From a virus, in IMG/VR virus record IMGVR_UViG_3300021961_000105, positions 1-59,247 of that record: a stretch of DNA of 59,247 bases, one strand, 5' to 3'. The position numbers and the translations under genes were made by a program. How positions within the stretch are numbered: position 1 is the first letter of the stretch; the number at the start of each line of letters is the position of its first letter. Below are positions 16,522 through 26,166 of the stretch, piece by piece. A model generated the notes under the pieces. That model did not search any database, was not told the DNA's origin, and saw only the letters and a program-made list of their open reading frames with translations.

Positions 16522-19500
16522 TTAAATGATGCAGACATAACTTCTTGGTATCTGATAAGGATTGTTGATAGTTGATGCAGGAATATCTTGGAAGTAAATT
16601 GTTCCAACGCCAATATAGGTGGATTTGCTGAAGGATTCGAATCCACCAGAGAAAGTGAAGAGAACTCCTGTAGTATCCCATACTTTTGTGAGAGAATCTG
16701 TAGAAGATCCAAGAATGTTGATCGTTCCGGATCCCTTCGGTGCTGGGAGGAAGATAACATCTGGATGAACAAGTTCTCCAGAAAGAGTAATTGTTCCAGA
16801 ACCAGATACTGGATAAGAATTGATCTCGCTGGTAACTGCGGATCCATTGAAGTTGAAGAGTCCAAGTCCAACTGCAAAGAAGTCGGACTCGACAGAAGTA
16901 ATTGCGGATCCAGAAATTTGCAGAATAACTGTATTTTCTGGAGTATTTGCGCTGTATAGACTGTCGGAACTGGAGATTGCAAATAGAGATCCAGATCCAA
17001 CATAAGCATCGCGCTCGCTCGAGGTTGATGCGTCTGCGAGGAATATTGTACCAATTCCAGATTCGGAGTTGGTAAGTTTGATATCTTGTAAAGTTCCAGA
17101 TAGGGTAAAGAGTCCTGTTGCAACTTTTGTATAGAGAGCAGTCTCTGCAGTTGTTGCACTTCCATCGATATTGAATAGAACAGTATCTTCTGGAGTATTT
17201 GCAGTGAAACTTTCACGAGCAGAACCAATTTCATCTGAGTAGATATCATCGGAATCACAAGTATCATAAGTTTGATCGCATGTGTGCTTGACGAATCTGA
17301 ATGTTCCACTTCCTACGTGAGAACCAGTACCTCTCTCGACTGAATCACCACTGATGAAGATAGTACCAGAACCATCTGGTGAAGGAATATATCGTTCCGA
17401 ACCGCCACCAGAGAATGTATAAAGAACAGTATCCTCTGGAGTCTGAGCAACGAATGACTCTTGAGCACTTCCAGAGATTTGGAGAGTTGCAGTATCTTCT
17501 GGAGTTTGTGCTGAGTATGAATCAGCACCACCGGATATTGCAAGTATAGTGCCAGTTCCATTATAAGCTTCAGTATTTCTCTCAATAATGGTGTCAGAAA
17601 TTGTCAGATTTCCACTTCCAACTTCGGAGAATGTAGTCTTCTCAATAACCTGAGTAGTCTCGGAAGAAATTACGATACCACCAGTTGTTCCATAATCTTG
17701 GAATACATCTATTTCTCGTGTGGATGCAATTCCAGATATTGTTACCTGACCAGAAGCGATGTGTGTTGCAGGTGTGAAGCTTTCATCTGCACCAACATCA
17801 AATTGACCTTCAGAACCAACACCAACAATATAAATCGTACCATCAGCGAAGATAGGTAGAGTCGCTCTGTAGAATGTAAGTTCTTTATCGTCATTGATTC
17901 TGATTAGTCCTTTACCGGAACCAGGATCAGTAATGAGAGCGTTTCTTGGATATACTGGCGAATAAGTACGTGTTGGAACTCCAGTAGATAGAGTGATAGA
18001 ACCATCGCCAATGTAGGTTGTTCTTGTGAAACTCCAAGACTTTCCAACACCTGGTCCACCAGGATAAGCTTCGGTTTCTTGTGGGCTGAGTCCATTGACA
18101 ATAAAGACCGTTCCAAGACCAACATAAGACTCAGATTCAGATTCAAGTGCAGTACCGGATAGTTGAATTCCAGTCGTCCCAACACCAATGTTCTTCTCAA
18201 TACCATAGTGTGGGGTGAGGTCAATATCTGGGTGATTGAGTTCACCGTAGATTGTGAAGAGTTGAGTTCCTTCTGGAGTTTGTGCAGAGTAGGCTTCTAG
18301 AGCTGTTCCAGAGAATGTCGCTGTTCCAAGTCCAACGTAAGATTCTGCATCTCTTTCAATAGCACTATCAGAAACAAATATTGTACCAATACCAAGATAT
18401 GCATCAGTTTGTCTTTCAACAAGAGTTCCAGAAAGTGTAATCTCTGTTGCAACTCCAACAAATACATCCGTTTCACTATAAAGGGCATCACCACAGAATC
18501 TGATATTGCCACCACGTCTACGGCCACTACCAAAGTCATCTGTCTCACTTTCAAGAGCAGATCCAGAAATGGTAATAGTTCCACTGCCAGTATATTCTGG
18601 AGTATAATCAATATCTGGATGTCCAAGGTCACCAGAAATCGTGATAGTTCCAAACGGATAAATGTCTGAGGTTATATCACTACTTACTGAACCAAGTTCT
18701 ATAGTATTTGATCCAGCAATTTCACCAACAGATCCATAATCTGCAGAAACTTCCGTAGTTGCAGAAAGAGATCCATATTCAAGAAGTTGTTCACCAATGG
18801 TAAGAATTGAACTTTCGTTATAACTCTTAGTTCTTCTTTCAATCTTGGTTCCAGAAACAACACCAATTCCCGACTTAACTTCAGATGAAGTGAACTTGAC
18901 GATAGAAGTTCCAGAAATATTGAGAGTTCCACCAACAGAAGTATATTTTGGAGTATAGTCTGTAAGTGCAGAACCATATATATCGAGATTTCCAATAAAA
19001 ACTTCGTCGAATGTCGCTTCTACAGATGCGGATCCAAGAACATTGAGTGTTCCGAATGGATATACATCTACAGAAGAAACGAAATCTATTAAGGATAGAT
19101 AGTCCTCAGACTGAGTATGGATTTCATTAATAAATCCATTATCTTCAGTAATAGAAGTAACATCATCAACAGATCCACTGTCAGGAATTCCGGCGAAGAA
19201 TATAGACTCTTCATTGTAATCGAAGGAGAAGGACTCAAGTTTTTCGCCAAATCCAAACAGAGTTCCAGTTGTATCATCTGGACTAAAGGTACGTCTTACT
19301 ACGGCCTCTGCATAGACATTAACGTTTCTGTACTCAACGTTAGCAGATCCAGAAAGAGTAAATAATCCAAATGGAACTGATCCTTCAAGAGTTTCATCAT
19401 TTAATCCATAGTCATCAAACGCTGTTGGTGTAGAGCTTATCAGTCCATAATCATCTACTACAGTTACTCCAGAACCAACAGAATCCGAATCTTCTAGTGC

Positions 19501-22500
19501 AAACTCTCTTATAGAATCTATGTTGTAATCATAAACAACACTTTCAGATCCACCATTAATTGTGAATAGAGTTCCAGTCGTGTCATCTGGGCTGTATGCA
19601 ACTCTTACCTTAGACTCTACATTAACATCATCATAGAACTTAGCATCGATGAATACAAGACCTGCAGATCCACTGAGACTTAAGGTTCCAAATGGAGGTA
19701 CTGGTGCGGAAGGATCATAGACATTTCCATAATCAAGTTCTCCATCATCGATTATCTCACTAACAAATCCATAATCTGTAAGTGGATAGGTAACATAGTC
19801 ATATCCAACAGTGGTTATGCCATAATTATCCCAATTGGTTCCATTATGATTTGTTTGTATTAGTCTGTATAGAGTTCCGGAAGACCTAGCTTCTGAAGGA
19901 ACTGCAATCGATACAGATTTTAGACTATTAAACGATGTATCATTGTATGCGACTACGGTATCGATCCTTGTCCAACTTGATCCACCATTTAGAGAATAAT
20001 CTAGATTTAGATTTTCATTTGTATTATCTGGATCTTCGCCGCCGTTAAGATCACTTCCTCTAATTACTTCAAAGGTTAATTCGGATTCTACATCTCTTGG
20101 TAGACTAAATTCTACAATTCTTGGAACTAAAGCACCATTAAATCTAATGTGTCTACCGATATTAAATCCACCTGTAGAACCACTTCCGGTGCCAGAATCT
20201 GACAGTAAAATATTTGTAAGAACTCCATTATATTCAGATCCAAGAAGTTCATCAGGTAATATTGTCTCAGTCAGAGTTACTGTTTCTACAGTATCAATAG
20301 ATGAAGAATCAACTATTTCAAATGGTAAGATGGAAGATTCATTATAAGCATAAGTTAGTGAATCATCTACTTCACCAATACTGAACAGTGATCCACCGCC
20401 AATTTCACGATAAACAACTGGCGCAAATTCACTAGATTCTGAAAGTGAAATAGATGCCTGAGTTGTTGGTGGTACTGCAATAGTTCTCTCGACACCACCA
20501 CCAGAATAAGTGAATAGTCTAGGTGTATCTACACGAGGCGTTAGAACATATTGAGTTATAGCATAGTTATCAAATTGAGCTCCACTGCTATTTTGCTGGA
20601 AGAATCTTAGGGTAGTTTCGCCAGTTTGTGCTCCTTCTGGAATGGTCAGTGTTACATCATTTAAAGTTTGGTAATCTGGAGCATTTTCAGCAACAATAGT
20701 TCCAATTGTTATCCAAGTTGGATCACTTGCGGTATTGTATTGTAGTAATAGATTCTCATTTGGTTCTGGATCTTCTCCACCATTTCCACCGTTACCTCTA
20801 ACAGCGGAGATAGTTATTGATTCATATCTTGCAAGATCTAACGTTGGTAGTTCTGCCCATCTTGGGCCACCAGCACCAATGAAGTTGATGTGTCTGTCAA
20901 TATTAAATCCACCGTAAGCACCAACACCAGTTCCTCTATCTGAGAATGCAACACCAACAAAGGAACTTGTGTTGAGACCAATTTGTGGATAGTCTTCCAG
21001 GAATCTGTAGATCTTGACCAGAGGAGTGTCATAGATCTTAATCTCTCTAGGATCTGCAGATCCAACAATAGAGATGGTGCCGAATGCTCCTGTTTCCTCA
21101 CCAAGAACAACACCTGAATAATCCTCTTGTCCCTGAGTTACAACGTCAAAGACATAACCATAATCAAGAGAAAGTGTGATTGGATCGGATACTGCTCCAC
21201 TAGTTTCACTTACAAATCCAACTACAGAATCTAAAGTATAGTCATAAGTTACACTTTCTAGTTTTTCACCAAAGTTGAATAGTGATCCAGTTCCAACTTC
21301 ACTGAATCCTAGAAGTGTTATTCCAGATGTTCCAGAAAGTGTAAGAATTCCACTTCCAATTTCTGTTTGTGGAATAAAGGATTCAAGTCCATTTCCTGTA
21401 ATTACAATATTGACGGTATTTTCTGGAGTCTGGGCATCTAGTTTTTCTATGGCCGATCCAGAAATTGTTAGAATTCCAAACGGATATATGTCCTCACTAG
21501 CGGAGAATCCAAGAATAGTTCCAACATCTTCAGATTGAACATGAACCTCACTTATTATTCCATAATCATCAGTAATAGTTGCAGCAGCACCAATTGCTCC
21601 GTAATTTGGAACACCAACCGAAAGAATAGAGTCTTCGTTGTAATCATATGCAATCGATTCAAGTTTCTGGCCAAATCCGAATAGAGTTCCTTCTGTATTA
21701 TCTGGACTGTAGACAAATTTAACTTCAGCACCAGTTACTGATCCATAGAAGTTTAGATCCGTATATTCTACATCAGCGGATCCACTAATATTAAACAATC
21801 CGAATGGAACTGATCCAACAAATGATTCATCAATTGCTGCATAATCTTCAAATGTCGTTGGAGTATCGGTTATTAAACCATAGTTGTCAACTATTGTTGG
21901 TGATCCAGATACTGAGTCTGAATCTTCGAATACAAATTCTCTTATTGAGTCTTCATTATAACTAAAGATGATATTTTCGGATATTCCACCAACACCAAAG
22001 AGACTGCCATTTCCTTCTGCTGGACTGTAAACAACCTTTACTTCAGCTCCAGGAGTGTCACTGTAGAAGTTTAGATCTGTATATTCTACATCAGCAGATC
22101 CAGAAACAGTAAATAGTCCAAATGGAATTCCTTGTTCAACACTGTTGAATGTTACATCAAGATAATCTACAAAGACAACTGGTAAATCCTCAGTCGAACC
22201 ATAATCATCACTTTCTGTAATAGGTCCAGAAACATCTCCAGTATCTTCAGTTATAAATGGAACAATAGAATCTGCGTTGTAATCATATACTACATGTTCT
22301 TCAATATTACCAACTTTGAAGAGATGAACCGTATTTTCTGGAGGATTATAAGATACAGCATAATCTGCTCCAGTATCATACGTTTTAATATCAGCCGGAG
22401 GTCTAACAAATGCAGATCCACTAAATGAAGCATTACCAAATGGAACAATGGTTTCTGCAAATACTACAGATCCTTGATCCTCATTTCCTTGACTTGTAGA

Positions 22501-23373
22501 ACTTGAAATGAATCCATAATCAAGAGTTCCTGTTGTTGAATCAGATATTCCCCCATAAGGATCAGATTCAAAAAGGTCTACAGAACTTTCATTGTAATGA
22601 ATTGTCCTCTTATCAATTCCTTGACCCGAGGATATTAAATTTATTTCTTCTTCTGGTGGATTACTTATAAACGAATATAAAGCACTACCACTTATTTGAA
22701 CATCTAGAGTATTTTCTGGAGTATCCCAAGAAACTTTCTCAACAAGATTACCAGATACTATTACTAAAATAGTGTTTATTTCGTCACTTATTGCAGAATA
22801 AGAAGCACTACCATTAAAAATAATATTTCCTATAGCGGAAGAAGTTTCTGAAAGTATTTCTGTACTTCCATAATCTTCTTGGCCTTGAATTGCTGGATCG
22901 AGAATATTACCGTAGTCATTAAATTCATCAATAACTGCAGATATTGTTCCATCACTATCTGAAGAGAAAGGAACTACCGAATCTAAATTATAATCATAAG
23001 TAACTCTTTCAGTGCTAGAAATCTCAGATTCTAAAGATCCGGCAACGATATCATCACTAGATACAAACTTCTCTACAGCAGAACCAGAAAGACTGATTGT
23101 AGAGTCGCCAGAGTATGAATACGTTCTATTTTCTGCTAGTTGGCCACTAACAATATATGTTGCAGTTCCTGACCAAGCAGCCTTTACTATAAATGCTCCA
23201 TAAATCGAAATGATTCCAGTTGCAGAGTTGGGAATCGAAATCGAATTATTATAAATTCTTGAAAAACTTTCGTTAAGGTTTGAGGCTAATACTAACGGAC
23301 CACCTGCTGCGCCGCCGCCCCAAATTTCTGGATCTGGTTGTTTACAATCTGCGTTATAATGGAAGGTACTCAT
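16522..23373 (-). CDS. Giant repetitive virion protein (2283 aa)
   Basis: No known family is recognised over the full length. The protein is almost entirely built of short beta-type repeats. One kind is FGxxxISGSAxxxxxxY, with TPENTVxLxISGSA variants; the other is YDYNxDSIxxF followed by xDDYGxI. Near residues 805-940 and 1060-1195 there are two copies of a larger domain (NGGEDPxPNENLxLxY, W-x-I-x-T-I/V, then a RxxQxNxxGxxxDNYxIT end) that resemble reelin-type carbohydrate-binding or beta-sandwich folds. Tyr, Asp, Ser and Gly dominate. The start overlaps the previous gene by four bases (ATGA). I infer a surface or tail-decoration fibre. Mosaic internal duplication is the main visible feature. 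No signal peptide or membrane segment is seen. Confidence 0.75.
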   Translation of the reverse strand: MSTFHYNADCKQPDPEIWGGGAAGGPLVLASNLNESFSRIYNNSISIPNSATGIISIYGAFIVKAAWSGTATYIVSGQLAENRTYSYSGDSTISLSGSAVEKFVSSDDIVAGSLESEISSTERVTYDYNLDSVVPFSSDSDGTISAVIDEFNDYGNILDPAIQGQEDYGSTEILSETSSAIGNIIFNGSASYSAISDEINTILVIVSGNLVEKVSWDTPENTLDVQISGSALYSFISNPPEEEINLISSGQGIDKRTIHYNESSVDLFESDPYGGISDSTTGTLDYGFISSSTSQGNEDQGSVVFAETIVPFGNASFSGSAFVRPPADIKTYDTGADYAVSYNPPENTVHLFKVGNIEEHVVYDYNADSIVPFITEDTGDVSGPITESDDYGSTEDLPVVFVDYLDVTFNSVEQGIPFGLFTVSGSADVEYTDLNFYSDTPGAEVKVVYSPAEGNGSLFGVGGISENIIFSYNEDSIREFVFEDSDSVSGSPTIVDNYGLITDTPTTFEDYAAIDESFVGSVPFGLFNISGSADVEYTDLNFYGSVTGAEVKFVYSPDNTEGTLFGFGQKLESIAYDYNEDSILSVGVPNYGAIGAAATITDDYGIISEVHVQSEDVGTILGFSASEDIYPFGILTISGSAIEKLDAQTPENTVNIVITGNGLESFIPQTEIGSGILTLSGTSGITLLGFSEVGTGSLFNFGEKLESVTYDYTLDSVVGFVSETSGAVSDPITLSLDYGYVFDVVTQGQEDYSGVVLGEETGAFGTISIVGSADPREIKIYDTPLVKIYRFLEDYPQIGLNTSSFVGVAFSDRGTGVGAYGGFNIDRHINFIGAGGPRWAELPTLDLARYESITISAVRGNGGNGGEDPEPNENLLLQYNTASDPTWITIGTIVAENAPDYQTLNDVTLTIPEGAQTGETTLRFFQQNSSGAQFDNYAITQYVLTPRVDTPRLFTYSGGGVERTIAVPPTTQASISLSESSEFAPVVYREIGGGSLFSIGEVDDSLTYAYNESSILPFEIVDSSSIDTVETVTLTETILPDELLGSEYNGVLTNILLSDSGTGSGSTGGFNIGRHIRFNGALVPRIVEFSLPRDVESELTFEVIRGSDLNGGEDPDNTNENLNLDYSLNGGSSWTRIDTVVAYNDTSFNSLKSVSIAVPSEARSSGTLYRLIQTNHNGTNWDNYGITTVGYDYVTYPLTDYGFVSEIIDDGELDYGNVYDPSAPVPPFGTLSLSGSAGLVFIDAKFYDDVNVESKVRVAYSPDDTTGTLFTINGGSESVVYDYNIDSIREFALEDSDSVGSGVTVVDDYGLISSTPTAFDDYGLNDETLEGSVPFGLFTLSGSANVEYRNVNVYAEAVVRRTFSPDDTTGTLFGFGEKLESFSFDYNEESIFFAGIPDSGSVDDVTSITEDNGFINEIHTQSEDYLSLIDFVSSVDVYPFGTLNVLGSASVEATFDEVFIGNLDIYGSALTDYTPKYTSVGGTLNISGTSIVKFTSSEVKSGIGVVSGTKIERRTKSYNESSILTIGEQLLEYGSLSATTEVSADYGSVGEIAGSNTIELGSVSSDITSDIYPFGTITISGDLGHPDIDYTPEYTGSGTITISGSALESETDDFGSGRRRGGNIRFCGDALYSETDVFVGVATEITLSGTLVERQTDAYLGIGTIFVSDSAIERDAESYVGLGTATFSGTALEAYSAQTPEGTQLFTIYGELNHPDIDLTPHYGIEKNIGVGTTGIQLSGTALESESESYVGLGTVFIVNGLSPQETEAYPGGPGVGKSWSFTRTTYIGDGSITLSTGVPTRTYSPVYPRNALITDPGSGKGLIRINDDKELTFYRATLPIFADGTIYIVGVGSEGQFDVGADESFTPATHIASGQVTISGIASTREIDVFQDYGTTGGIVISSETTQVIEKTTFSEVGSGNLTISDTIIERNTEAYNGTGTILAISGGADSYSAQTPEDTATLQISGSAQESFVAQTPEDTVLYTFSGGGSERYIPSPDGSGTIFISGDSVERGTGSHVGSGTFRFVKHTCDQTYDTCDSDDIYSDEIGSARESFTANTPEDTVLFNIDGSATTAETALYTKVATGLFTLSGTLQDIKLTNSESGIGTIFLADASTSSERDAYVGSGSLFAISSSDSLYSANTPENTVILQISGSAITSVESDFFAVGLGLFNFNGSAVTSEINSYPVSGSGTITLSGELVHPDVIFLPAPKGSGTINILGSSTDSLTKVWDTTGVLFTFSGGFESFSKSTYIGVGTIYFQDIPASTINNPYQIPRSYVCII

Positions 23374-23738
23374 AACATACCTCCACCTGAAACATCAGGT
23401 ATTACCTCTCTCTTCATATCATTAGAGAGTTGGAAAAGAACGCTGAATCCAATCCAACGAAGAACAATTCCATTAAAGATAATTGATTTGGAGTTAAGAT
23501 CAAGATATCTCTTGAATATAGAATTGTTCTTCTTATACTTAGTCTTACCACCAATTTTAACGCCACCAAAAGGAGTTAAAGTTTCATTGCAATTGATATT
23601 ATAAAAATCTTCTTTGTTATCAGTACCATCACATAAATTTCCACAGTCAATTACTTCCCAAGAAGAGTCTGTTAAAAAACCAGAGTCATCTTGGGAATAT
23701 TCGTTAATAGTAGATGAATTATATACGTAGATATTCAT
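23370..23738 (-). CDS. Hypothetical protein coupled to the 2283-aa giant
   Basis: The 122-residue protein is not recognised. It has a short Cys-containing segment (CGNLCDGTDNKEDFYNINC, about 32-50) and the end motif SNDMKREVIPDVSGGGML. The middle contains FNGIVLRWIGFSVLFQ. It overlaps the giant gene by four bases (ATGA), so translation is probably coupled and the two products may work in the same structure. A GAAGG ribosome site precedes the ATG. It could be a small assembly or connector protein for the giant fibre. Confidence 0.65.
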   Translation of the reverse strand: MNIYVYNSSTINEYSQDDSGFLTDSSWEVIDCGNLCDGTDNKEDFYNINCNETLTPFGGVKIGGKTKYKKNNSIFKRYLDLNSKSIIFNGIVLRWIGFSVLFQLSNDMKREVIPDVSGGGML

Positions 23739-23767
23739 CCTTCACTACGATAAAAGACCTATTAATG

Positions 23768-23797
23768 AAAAAGGGGATTGCAGTTATTACAATCCCC
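23768..23797 (-). terminator. Strong intrinsic terminator after the 335-aa virion gene
   Basis: On the minus strand GGGGATTG (23797-23790) pairs perfectly with CAATCCCC (23780-23773), an 8-bp stem with a 9-base loop, followed by TTTTT (23772-23768). It separates the 335-aa gene from the 122-aa/2283-aa pair. Confidence 0.85.
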
Positions 23798-23816
23798 AAA
23801 AAATCAATTATGTATT

Positions 23817-23824
23817 TATTTATG
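23817..23824 (-). promoter_or_regulatory. Late-promoter-like CATAAATA upstream of a terminator
   Basis: CATAAATAAATA reads leftward just after the stop of the 335-aa gene. A start near 23811 would transcribe straight into the terminator at 23797-23768, so it is either weak, a source of a short RNA, or not a promoter. Confidence 0.3.
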
Positions 23825-23826
23825 AA

Positions 23827-24834
23827 TCAGTCAAGAGCGACGTTTAGAGTGATCTTGATTTGGTCTCCGTTGTTCTGAATGCTGTAAGGACCATTTGTGA
23901 ATCTTTCAGCATACATGATTGAACTGTAGAGGGTACAAGTGTCAAGTCCGACAATAGAGTTCATTGTTGGATTTAGAGCTGGTGAAGTATAGAACTCGTC
24001 AGCATTTGGAACACTGAATACGGTGTAAGTTGCACTTTCGGTAACGGTGTTTCCTGTACCAGCAGCAACGTAAAGAACATCTCCAGCAACTAGTTGGTGG
24101 CCAACTGCACTGATCTTACCATAACTGAAGCTGACTTCTGGTGAAGTAGCAACCTGAATGTTATCGATTAGTGGTAGGTCTAGGTAGACAACCTTGAGTG
24201 CTCTGTCGATACCAATAACGGTTGTTCCTGTTTGGATACCAGCGTTACCGCCAACAACCATTCCAAGAGTTAGGTCATCAACACTTTGATCTGGGTCAAT
24301 AGTGATGTACTGGTTTCCAACGACTCCGATTACTGGGTCGGTGTTATCTCCTTTAACAACAGTTGTTCCAACACCAACGTTTGCTCCGTGTACAACACCC
24401 TGAACGGCAACAGGCATGTTGTTTGCACGGGTTACATAGTAACCATAAACATCACCTGCGTCACCAGTGAATGTGAAGGTCTGTTCTGGATAGGTTGCGG
24501 TTGTACCTGAACCAACGTTATTGATTCTCCAACGTGATCCGTTTAGAAGAATACCTGTTTGTGATGTGTAATTTTGATCGGTTCTGTTATTTACACAATA
24601 TGGATAACCAGTGGAAGGTGCATATCCATATGAATTAGTATTACCAACTCCATAAGGCTCATAATATTGGGTAAAGGAAGGTACATCCGATTCCGCTGGA
24701 GTCGTATTACTAGTGAAGAGTTTGAGAACGAGATTTCTTGGTGACTGGTCAGCCAAGGCGGCAGTATGATTATTCTGTGCAATCAAATACCTTAGTGACT
24801 CAATTTCCCCAATATTAGGAACTAATAGTGCCAT
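23827..24834 (-). CDS. Conserved cyanophage virion structural protein (335 aa)
   Basis: The N-terminus (LVPNIGEIESLRYLIAQNNH) and the segment SPRNLVLKLFTSNTTPAESD are, from memory, typical of a small structural protein in T4-like cyanophages. Later motifs include GDVYGYYVTRAN, then VVKGDNTDPVIGVVG, and the C-terminal LYSSIMYAERFTNGPYSIQN. The fold looks all-beta. Strong expression is suggested by an exact late promoter 46 bases upstream, a clear ribosome site (AAGGAG, 24848-24843), and a strong terminator immediately after the gene. It lies among baseplate and fibre genes. Its position in the particle is not known to me. Confidence 0.78.
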   Translation of the reverse strand: MALLVPNIGEIESLRYLIAQNNHTAALADQSPRNLVLKLFTSNTTPAESDVPSFTQYYEPYGVGNTNSYGYAPSTGYPYCVNNRTDQNYTSQTGILLNGSRWRINNVGSGTTATYPEQTFTFTGDAGDVYGYYVTRANNMPVAVQGVVHGANVGVGTTVVKGDNTDPVIGVVGNQYITIDPDQSVDDLTLGMVVGGNAGIQTGTTVIGIDRALKVVYLDLPLIDNIQVATSPEVSFSYGKISAVGHQLVAGDVLYVAAGTGNTVTESATYTVFSVPNADEFYTSPALNPTMNSIVGLDTCTLYSSIMYAERFTNGPYSIQNNGDQIKITLNVALD

Positions 24835-24880
24835 TTAAACAACTCCTTACAACTTTGGTGACGTTTGATTTAACTATCTT

Positions 24881-24888
24881 TATTTATA
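24881..24888 (-). promoter_or_regulatory. Late promoter TATAAATA for the 335-aa gene
   Basis: An exact TATAAATA on the minus strand, overlapping the stop of the preceding 225-aa gene. It lies 46 bases before the start at 24834. Confidence 0.65.
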
Positions 24889-25561
24889 ATTTTAATTTTA
24901 AAGAGATTAGAAACCTATTAATGTTGTTTACTGCAATGACATCAAAAGTCAAGATATCACCAGCAACGATTGTCTTATCCCAACTATTTAGTACATCATC
25001 TTTGACCTTTCTTGCATTTGAAAACTGAGGATACACTCCCCCGACTATTGATGTAAATGTTGGAAAATCAGCATAATTGGACTTTTTAATGTCTAAAATT
25101 AAATCACCTTCTTGATCAGAAAATATAGTGAGAGATTCAATAATTCCACTAACATCTATAGTAATTGACCCCTTATTACCAGATAACATTGCGATAGATC
25201 CGCTATCTACAATATAATTAACTGTTCTTGTTAGATCTGCAGTTGTAGCTAAAGCAACAATAGTATTGTCTGTACCCGAAGTAGGTGCTGTAGAAAATAT
25301 GATATTCGCACCAGAAATAGTAAAATCTTTTCCTGGTTTTAATATCTGACCATCAGACATAACTAGAAGTTGTTGGTCATTGATAGGTACATAAGATGTA
25401 CCATTTTTAGCTAAAGCAAATGTGGTTTCAACTCCATCAAACTGAGAACTAATATCATCTAGAATGATATTGCCATATTGTATGGATTTTGTTGGAATTT
25501 CATAATCAACACCAATCCTATATGGACCCGGTTCATTTAATTGAACTACGTAATCTGTCAT
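24884..25561 (-). CDS. Two-module tail/fibre protein (225 aa)
   Basis: The first half (about 25-110) is a DISSQFDGVETTFALAKNG... ISGANIIFSTAPTSGTDN unit, a beta-module that recurs several times in the 4902-aa protein. The second half (about 120-225) reads SGSIAMLSGNKGSI... PTFTSIVGGVYPQFSNARKV... IVAGDILTFDVIAVNNINRF, a beta-sandwich type common at the tips or stems of phage tail fibres. The start shares one base with the upstream 110-aa stop (TAATG). It is probably a small fibre, baseplate decoration or receptor-contact protein. There are no catalytic motifs. Confidence 0.7.
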   Translation of the reverse strand: MTDYVVQLNEPGPYRIGVDYEIPTKSIQYGNIILDDISSQFDGVETTFALAKNGTSYVPINDQQLLVMSDGQILKPGKDFTISGANIIFSTAPTSGTDNTIVALATTADLTRTVNYIVDSGSIAMLSGNKGSITIDVSGIIESLTIFSDQEGDLILDIKKSNYADFPTFTSIVGGVYPQFSNARKVKDDVLNSWDKTIVAGDILTFDVIAVNNINRFLISLKLKL

Positions 25562-25893
25562 TATGATACTCCTGGAGTTACTAGAACATTACCTTGTACT
25601 GCTCTACTTCTATAGGCATTTGGAGAAATCAATACGACATCATAGACATATCTACCACCTTCCATTGCATCGGTAGCAGTATATCCCATAGAAATTCTAA
25701 CCTTACCGTTAAGTCTGTCTGGAAATTCTAGTGTTAATGGATACGCAGTGGATGATTCTGGGTGTTTTCTAATAGAAGAAATTCCAGTATATCCAGTCAA
25801 ATTCAATGGAGCATTGTTAGTATTATTGATAGTAAAGGTTGCTTGGAAATCAACCCCCTGTTCAAGAACTAAGTTTACATTCCTTGCCGCCAT
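25561..25893 (-). CDS. Ig-like/BppU-type small virion protein (110 aa)
   Basis: The compact all-beta protein reads VNLVLEQGVDFQATFTINNT, then NLTGYTGISSIRKHPES, and MEGGRYVYDVVLISPN. The order QGxDFxxxFTI...PLxLTGYTxxxxIRK is typical of BppU-N or Ig-like domains in phage baseplate and fibre proteins. It overlaps the next gene by one base, so the two products are probably made together. A late-type promoter lies 21 bases upstream. A baseplate or fibre attachment role is inferred. Confidence 0.7.
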   Translation of the reverse strand: MAARNVNLVLEQGVDFQATFTINNTNNAPLNLTGYTGISSIRKHPESSTAYPLTLEFPDRLNGKVRISMGYTATDAMEGGRYVYDVVLISPNAYRSRAVQGNVLVTPGVS

Positions 25894-25913
25894 TATTAGA
25901 ACCTGTTTTTAAG

Positions 25914-25921
25914 TATTTATG
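25914..25921 (-). promoter_or_regulatory. Late-promoter-like CATAAATA upstream of the 110-aa gene
   Basis: CATAAATA on the minus strand overlaps the end of the coiled-coil gene, 21 bases before the start at 25893. It has one mismatch to the T4 consensus. Confidence 0.45.
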
Positions 25922-26162
25922 AATTTGACTCCAGCTTTTGAATAATGAGTCTCATCATATCTTTCATTTCACTTACATCAGATTTTAACTGATCAATTTC
26001 ACTTATTTTTTCTTTCATATCATTGAGTTTGGAAACTTCTTTCAGTTTTTGACTTTTCAATTCAAGATATCCTTGATATTCCGAATCAGAACAATTTAAT
26101 ATGGCTTTTGTATTTTCATCACGAAACAATCCTCGGTTTCCTTCTACTGGTATTAAACTCAT
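25917..26162 (-). CDS. Small coiled-coil protein (81 aa)
   Basis: The start is set at the internal ATG at 26162 (SLIPVEGNRGLFRDENTKAI), because a longer frame would overlap the upstream gene by 44 bases and this N-terminus matches a small protein I recall in cyanophages. After residue 35 a charged helix begins (LELKSQKLKEVSKLNDMKEK), followed by ISEIDQLKSDVSEMKDMMRL. The hydrophobic heptad pattern predicts a parallel coiled coil, so the protein probably oligomerises. It follows the 2507-aa gene by four bases. A fibre or baseplate chaperone or trimerisation role is plausible. No enzyme motif is present. Confidence 0.7.
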   Translation of the reverse strand: MSLIPVEGNRGLFRDENTKAILNCSDSEYQGYLELKSQKLKEVSKLNDMKEKISEIDQLKSDVSEMKDMMRLIIQKLESNS

Positions 26163-26166
26163 GGTC

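Noticed and set aside
16588-19365. Several 60-120-codon frames inside the 2283-aa gene
   Set aside because: All are shadows of the repetitive coding frame, and none has a family signature or ribosome site.
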